From positions 124,001 to 188,000 of the forward strand of contig JAEXAW010000016.1 in the NCBI GenBank assembly GCA_023458055.1: a stretch of DNA of 64,000 nt, in the 5' to 3' direction. Source of the stretch: Pseudomonadota bacterium. GTDB lineage: Bacteria > Pseudomonadota > Alphaproteobacteria > Sphingomonadales > Sphingomonadaceae. Both the position numbers and the translations under genes were made by a program. Under the pieces are notes generated by a model. That model worked only from the letters and a program-made list of their open reading frames with translations, did not search any database and was not told the DNA's origin. The number at the start of each line of letters is the position of its first letter. Position 1 is the first letter of the stretch. Shown in pieces: positions 59,797-64,000 of this stretch.

Positions 59797-59895
59797 CCCC
59801 TCCCCTTCAGGGGAGGGGTTGGGGTGGGGCCTGTCCACAAGCGCCGAGTCAGGAGGACAACCCCCACCCCCAACCCCTCCCCTGAAGGGGAGGGG
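59797..59895. repeat. Element C-like inverted repeat between hisS and prfA
   Basis: Arms CCCCTCCCCTTCAGGGGAGG and TTGGGGTGGG at the left are mirrored by CCCACCCCCAACC and CCTCCCCTGAAGGGGAGGGG at the right, with each end also a small hairpin. The right end abuts prfA. Confidence 0.85.
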
Positions 59896-59898
59896 AGA

Positions 59899-60966
59899 AT
59901 GACCCGCATTTCCGACGACCGTATCCGCCAGATTACCGCGCGGTTTGAAGAACTTCAGGCGCGCATGGCATCCGGGGCGCTGGATGGGGATGCCTTTGTC
60001 AAAGCCAGCCGCGACTATGCCGAACTCGAACCCGTCGCCAAGGCCGCCGCTGAGGTGCGCGATTTGCGCGCCGAACAAGTCTCGCTCGCGGAAATGGTCG
60101 CCGACCCCGAAATGAAGGCGATGGCGGAGGAGGAACTCGCCGCCATCGACGCGCGGCTCCCTGATGCGGAGCGCGACTTGGCCATCGCGCTCCTCCCCAA
60201 AGACGCCGCCGATGAACGCGCCGCGATGCTCGAAATCCGCGCCGGGACGGGCGGAGATGAGGCTGCCCTCTTCGGCGGTGACCTTTTGCGCATGTATGAA
60301 AAATATGCCGCCTCCCAAGGTTGGAAGGTTGAGATTATCTCCTCCAACGAAGCCGATGTCGGGGGCTTTAAGGAAGTGGTCGTCTCGGTCGCGGGGACGG
60401 GTGTGTTCGCCAAATTGAAATTCGAAAGCGGCGTCCACCGCGTCCAGCGCGTACCGGTGACCGAAAGCGGGGGCCGCATCCATACGTCCGCCGCCACCGT
60501 CGCGGTGCTGCCCGAAGCCGAAGAGGTTGACGTCCAGATCAACGAAAGTGACCTCCGCGTCGATATTTACCGCTCGTCGGGCGCGGGCGGGCAGCATGTC
60601 AATACGACCGACAGCGCGATCCGCATCACCCATTTGCCGACGGGGCTTGTCGTCACCTGTCAGGATGAACGCTCGCAGCACAAGAACCGCGCCAAGGCAA
60701 TGAAGGTGCTGGCGACGCGGCTCTATGACATGGAGCGCGAGCGCATCCACAATGAACATGCCGGAGCGCGCAAATCCATGGTCGGTTCGGGCGACCGCTC
60801 CGAACGCATCCGCACATATAATTTCCCGCAAGGCCGCGTCACCGACCATCGCATCAATTTGACTCTGCACAAGCTTCCCGAAATACTAGAAGGCGATATG
60901 GGGGAATTGATCGACGCGCTGATCTTTCAGGATCAAGCTGAACGGCTGGCAGGGCTGGAGGGTTGA
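59899..60966 (+). CDS. prfA: Peptide chain release factor 1
   Basis: The ATG at 59899 is chosen: the open frame runs further left only through the repeat. 355 residues, normal for RF1. The stop-codon-reading PVT tripeptide lies in RVQRVPVTESGGRIH, distinguishing RF1 (PxT) from RF2 (SPF), and the catalytic GGQ is at 230-232 (GAGGQHVN). It releases peptides at UAA and UAG. The ribosome-binding site GAAGGGGAGG is the right arm of the preceding repeat. Its stop overlaps the prmC start as TTGA. Confidence 0.97.
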   Translation: MTRISDDRIRQITARFEELQARMASGALDGDAFVKASRDYAELEPVAKAAAEVRDLRAEQVSLAEMVADPEMKAMAEEELAAIDARLPDAERDLAIALLPKDAADERAAMLEIRAGTGGDEAALFGGDLLRMYEKYAASQGWKVEIISSNEADVGGFKEVVVSVAGTGVFAKLKFESGVHRVQRVPVTESGGRIHTSAATVAVLPEAEEVDVQINESDLRVDIYRSSGAGGQHVNTTDSAIRITHLPTGLVVTCQDERSQHKNRAKAMKVLATRLYDMERERIHNEHAGARKSMVGSGDRSERIRTYNFPQGRVTDHRINLTLHKLPEILEGDMGELIDALIFQDQAERLAGLEG

Positions 60967-61820
60967 CCCGTTCGGCACGCCTTGCGGTGCGCCATGCCAT
61001 TGTGGCGTTGAAGCCAGTGTCGGATACACCGGAACTTGATGCGGAATTGTTGATGGCGCATCAACTCGGGATCAGTCGGGGCGAATATCTCCTCACCGCA
61101 CGTAACATTCCTGAACCCGAAGGCTATTGGGACTTAATCAAGCGCCGCCTCAAACATGAACCGGTTGCCTATATTGTTGGTTACCAACCCTTCTGGACAA
61201 TTGACGTCAAGGTGACGCCGGGCGTGCTCATCCCGCGTTCGGATTCCGAAACCCTGATCGAGGCGGCGGTCGGTCATTTCGGACCCTTGGGTCCTCAGGT
61301 TATCCTCGATATCGGGAGCGGGCCGGGGACGCTGCTGTTGGCGGCGCTTGATGAATGGCCGCGAGCCGTCGGGGTCGGCATCGAGCGTTCGTCGGTTGCG
61401 CGCGAACTTGCCGAACATAATGCCGAGGTGTTGGGGCTGGAACCGCGCAGCCTGTGGTTCCGGCGCGACTGGAATGATGAGAATTGGTGGTTCGGCATTG
61501 GCGGACCCTTCGATCTCATCCTGTGTAACCCGCCTTATGTCGAAGTGTCGGCGGAGTTGATGCCACAAGTGCTCGATTATGAACCGCACGAAGCTTTGTT
61601 CGCCGGGCTCGACGGGCTAGATGATTATCGCAAGATCATCCCGGTGCTGCCGCGTCTTCTTGCGCCAAAGGGCGTTGCGATTCTCGAAATCGGCTGGACC
61701 CAGGCGCAAAGCGTCACTCAAATTGCCAAAGCGCATGGCTTCTCGGTCAAATTGTTTCAGGATCTTGCGGGATTGGACCGCGCACTTTTGCTGCAATTGG
61801 AAGAAAATAGCCGCTGGTAA
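60963..61820 (+). CDS. prmC: Release factor glutamine methyltransferase
   Basis: A 285-residue SAM-dependent methyltransferase starting with TTG that overlaps the prfA stop. ILDIGSGPGTLLLAAL (motif I) lies around 117-132 and the catalytic NPPY at 189-192 (LCNPPYVEV). It methylates the glutamine of the GGQ motif of release factors, so pairing with prfA is functional. The N-terminal helical domain (DAELLMAHQLGISRGEYLL) is typical. Confidence 0.95.
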   Translation: MTRSARLAVRHAIVALKPVSDTPELDAELLMAHQLGISRGEYLLTARNIPEPEGYWDLIKRRLKHEPVAYIVGYQPFWTIDVKVTPGVLIPRSDSETLIEAAVGHFGPLGPQVILDIGSGPGTLLLAALDEWPRAVGVGIERSSVARELAEHNAEVLGLEPRSLWFRRDWNDENWWFGIGGPFDLILCNPPYVEVSAELMPQVLDYEPHEALFAGLDGLDDYRKIIPVLPRLLAPKGVAILEIGWTQAQSVTQIAKAHGFSVKLFQDLAGLDRALLLQLEENSRW

Positions 61821-62127
61821 GCGCTTTTTTCTTGTTTTTGGCGGTAGAGAGTCTAAATCCGATCCTAGGAGACGCGCTAGGTCGCGGCCGGATAAAGGCC
61901 ACCCAGCCCGCTCTTGCTCCCACAGCATAGAGGATAAGCGCTGCAACCCGCCTTAAGGGTCTGGCGCATGAACCGGAAGGCTGATGGCCGGGATGAGCGT
62001 CGGAGGCAATCCGATACGTCAGCCCGAATAACCGAAGCGCCTCAAGGATGTGTTTTACATGCCGGGCGCATAAAGAAAGTTTGATTTTCGGTTTGAACGC
62101 TTTTTTCACGATAGGGATAGAAAATCG
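61821..62127 (+). other. Long leader of the DUF4167 gene, possible structured RNA
   Basis: About 300 bases with no supportable frame. It can form several hairpins: CCTAG/CTAGG at 61864-61881, CTGG/CCGG at 61961-61976, and a two-layer stem with GGCTGA (61979-61984) pairing TCAGCC (62019-62024) around TCGGA-GGCAA-TCCGA (62000-62014). The layout looks more organised than plain spacer. I could not match it to RNase P, tmRNA, SRP or a riboswitch class. A run TTTTTTCTTGTTTTT near 61825 follows prmC. Confidence 0.35.
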
Positions 62128-62919
62128 GTGATAAATAACCGTCAGGGCAACCGCCGTCGCGGTCGCAACAATAATAATCCGCGCCAGAACAACAATAATC
62201 GGGGCGGGGGCGATAGCGGCAACCGTATTGACAGCCGTGCCCGGGGCAACGCCGCCCAGCTTCTGGAAAAATATAAAAATATGGCGCGGGATGCGCAGAC
62301 GCAGGGTGACCGCGTGCTCACCGAATATTATCTCCAGTTCGCCGACCATTATTTCCGCGTGCTCGCCGATGTGCGTGCGCGGCAGGAAGAGCAACAGGCC
62401 GAACGCCGCGCCCGTCATGAAGAACGCAGCCAGAATTGGCGCGAGGAAAATGAAGGCAGCGAGATTGAAGGCGTCGAACATGGCGTCGAGGGCGAATCGG
62501 CCTATGACGATATGGGCGGGCAGGGTAACGCGCGCCGCGATGATATGCGTCAGGATAATGGCCGTCAGGATCATGAGGGCAGCTCCGATGATTTCGGTCA
62601 GGAGGAGCGCGCCAGCCGTGGGCGTCCGCGCCGCGACACCAATCGCGCGGAACGTGGGGAACGCACCGAGCGTAATGATCGCGCTGCCCGGGGCGAACGC
62701 CAGCCGCGTGGTCGCACCCGCAGCGATGATCAGCTGAATGGTCAGGAAACCCACGCTGATGAGCCGCTCGGCCTTGATGCGTCGCTGCTGCCGCCGTCGA
62801 TTGCGCCAACCGTCACGACCGATGAAGCGCCTGCCGAGGTCGAGGTCGAAGTGGTGAAGCCGCGTCGCGGACGCCGCCCCAAGGCTGCGGTTGAAAGCAG
62901 CGCCGAAGCGACCGAATAA
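62128..62919 (+). CDS. DUF4167 protein
   Basis: A 263-residue, highly charged protein starting with GTG. The N-terminus is rich in Arg, Asn, Gly (NRRRGRNNNNPRQNNNNRG) and is likely RNA- or nucleic-acid-binding. The conserved DUF4167 core follows: DSRARGNAAQLLEKYKNMARDAQTQGDRVLTEYYLQFADHYFRVLAD (about residues 34-81). The rest is low-complexity and acidic/arginine-rich, ending in a basic KPRRGRRPKA patch. It is found downstream of prmC in many alphaproteobacteria. Function not established; an RNA-related role is inferred from composition. Confidence 0.85.
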   Translation: MINNRQGNRRRGRNNNNPRQNNNNRGGGDSGNRIDSRARGNAAQLLEKYKNMARDAQTQGDRVLTEYYLQFADHYFRVLADVRARQEEQQAERRARHEERSQNWREENEGSEIEGVEHGVEGESAYDDMGGQGNARRDDMRQDNGRQDHEGSSDDFGQEERASRGRPRRDTNRAERGERTERNDRAARGERQPRGRTRSDDQLNGQETHADEPLGLDASLLPPSIAPTVTTDEAPAEVEVEVVKPRRGRRPKAAVESSAEATE

Positions 62920-62944
62920 GCCGTTTCATTCTAATGGTCCTTCG

Positions 62945-64000
62945 ATGACTGAACCCAACGCACCCGTTTTTGCGGCAAGCGATGCGGGCGCGGATCGTCC
63001 GCGCTTTGCTTTCTCGATTGCCGCAACCGACGGCAAAGCCCGCACCGGTACCATCCGCATGAAGCGGGGCGATATTCGCACGCCCGCTTTCATGCCGGTT
63101 GGCACAGCGGGCACGGTCAAGGGCATGCGCCCGGCCGAAGTCAAGGCGGCGGGCGCGGACATCATTCTGGGCAATACCTACCACCTCATGCTGCGCCCCG
63201 GTGCGGAGCGGGTGGCGAAGCTCGGCGGGCTTCATGCGCTCTCCGGCTGGCATGGGCCGATCTTGACCGATAGCGGCGGCTATCAGGTGATGAGTTTATC
63301 GGCGCTCACCAAAAGGTCGGAAGAGGGCGTGCAGTTTGCCAGCCACCTGGATGGCTCGCGGCACATGCTTTCCCCCGAACGCTCGATGGAAATTCAGCGG
63401 CTGTTGGGCTCCGACATTGTCATGACGTTTGATGAGTTGGTGCCGACCACCTCCACGCCGGACGAGCAGTTAAAGGCGATGGAACGCTCGATGCGCTGGG
63501 CGAAACGCTCGCGCGCCGGGTTTGATAGCGATGCGGCGCATAGCAGCCGCGCGGCGCTGTTTGGCATCCAGCAGGGCGCGCTCGACGAAGGGTTGCGCAA
63601 GGCCTCCGCCGATGCGCTGATCGACATCGGCTTTGATGGCTATGCGGTCGGCGGCCTTGCGGTTGGCGAAGGGCAGGAGGCGATGTTCGCCTGCCTCGAT
63701 TTCGCCCCCGACCAATTGCCGCAAGACAAGCCGCGCTACCTCATGGGTGTGGGCAAGCCTGATGATCTGGTGGGGGCGGTCGCGCGCGGCATTGATATGT
63801 TCGATTGCGTGTTGCCGACCCGCTCGGGCCGCAACGGGCAGGCTTTCACCTGGAACGGCCCGCTCAATATCCGCAACGCGAAATTTGCCGAAGATATGGG
63901 CCCGCTCGATGAACGCTGCGGATGCCCGGTGTGCCAGACGTGGAGCCGCGCCTATCTCCACCATCTCGTCAAGGCAGGCGAAATGCTCGGCGCCATGTTG
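62945..64000 (+). CDS. tgt: Queuine tRNA-ribosyltransferase, 3' end cut by the window
   Basis: Starts at ATG 62945 and runs off the right edge after 352 codons without a stop; full-length Tgt is about 375-390 residues, so little is missing. ILTDSGGYQVMSLSAL holds the catalytic/substrate-binding aspartate, ALFGIQQGALDEGLRKASAD the GIVQGG-like loop, and MFDCVLPTRSGRNGQAFT the nucleophilic Asp region. Zinc cysteines are visible as CGCPVC near the end. It swaps guanine-34 for preQ1 in tRNAs with GUN anticodons. queF at 49911 makes its substrate. Confidence 0.96.
   Translation, partial: MTEPNAPVFAASDAGADRPRFAFSIAATDGKARTGTIRMKRGDIRTPAFMPVGTAGTVKGMRPAEVKAAGADIILGNTYHLMLRPGAERVAKLGGLHALSGWHGPILTDSGGYQVMSLSALTKRSEEGVQFASHLDGSRHMLSPERSMEIQRLLGSDIVMTFDELVPTTSTPDEQLKAMERSMRWAKRSRAGFDSDAAHSSRAALFGIQQGALDEGLRKASADALIDIGFDGYAVGGLAVGEGQEAMFACLDFAPDQLPQDKPRYLMGVGKPDDLVGAVARGIDMFDCVLPTRSGRNGQAFTWNGPLNIRNAKFAEDMGPLDERCGCPVCQTWSRAYLHHLVKAGEMLGAML

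Noticed and set aside
59401..60870. 489-codon minus-strand frame across hisS and prfA
   Set aside because: It runs through two genes and an inverted repeat on the opposite strand; a shadow frame.
61821..62127. RNase P, tmRNA, SRP RNA or cobalamin/SAM riboswitch in the DUF4167 leader
   Set aside because: None of the hallmark sequences (for example GGAAGGNAGCAGC for SRP or the tRNA-like end of tmRNA) is present; kept only as an unnamed structured candidate.

Overview
The window is GC-rich chromosomal DNA from an alphaproteobacterium, most likely order Sphingomonadales (Sphingopyxis or Sphingomonas-like). The basis is gene content and order: cmk-rpsA-ihfB, a very large NAD-glutamate dehydrogenase, prfA-prmC followed by a DUF4167 gene, hflK-hflC-Do protease, a rich set of secreted peptidases, a TonB receptor/PiuC/PepSY iron cluster, and intergenic CCCTCCC-type palindromic repeats. 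This is inference from families; no rRNA is present. I see no prophage, insertion sequence, CRISPR array or plasmid gene.

Layout. 1-7 kb: end of an acyltransferase, a translationally coupled radical-SAM/UdgX-type uracil-DNA-binding pair, a DauA-like FAD oxidoreductase, a DUF4112 protein and a peptide-type solute-binding lipoprotein. 7-11 kb: tRNA-Leu(TAA), ihfB, rpsA, cmk and tRNA-Thr(CGT), all on the minus strand. 11-21 kb: a proline-rich PAS-like protein behind a CtrA-type site, NAD-glutamate dehydrogenase with an ATP-grasp enzyme, and a secreted family-10-like glycoside hydrolase. 21-26 kb: a repeat cluster, then PepSY protein, PiuC-type hydroxylase and TonB receptor behind a Fur-type palindrome. 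26-34 kb: an orphan membrane protein, a ribbon-helix-helix protein, phaB, hemH, an orphan molybdopterin hydroxylase subunit, an AIM24-family protein, a CoA-binding protein and Mrp. 34-44 kb: hflK-hflC-Do protease, a HerA-like ATPase, an OPT transporter and an S9 peptidase whose ribosome-binding site lies in an 18-bp perfect hairpin. 44-54 kb: a GGDEF-EAL protein, M1 peptidase, thioesterase, queF, S10 peptidase and sseA-metC. 54-64 kb: GNAT, ppa, M61 peptidase, DUF1345, hisS, prfA, prmC, a possible structured leader, DUF4167 and tgt (cut by the window end).

Functional themes: translation (rpsA, hisS, prfA, prmC, tgt, queF and two tRNAs); envelope proteolysis and peptide uptake (M1, S9, S10 and M61 peptidases, OPT transporter, solute-binding protein, Do protease, HflKC), which fits an organism living on peptides and amino acids together with glutamate dehydrogenase; iron and heme (TonB/PiuC/PepSY, hemH, Mrp); and genome maintenance (radical SAM/UdgX, HerA-like ATPase, IHF). 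queF and tgt are two steps of the same queuosine pathway at separate loci.

The observations most worth a second look are the radical-SAM/UdgX pair, the RBS-hiding hairpin at 41921-41964, the candidate structured RNA at 61821-62127, a minus-strand terminator with no gene at 11062-11087, and the families of interspersed palindromic repeats, one of which supplies the prfA ribosome-binding site.
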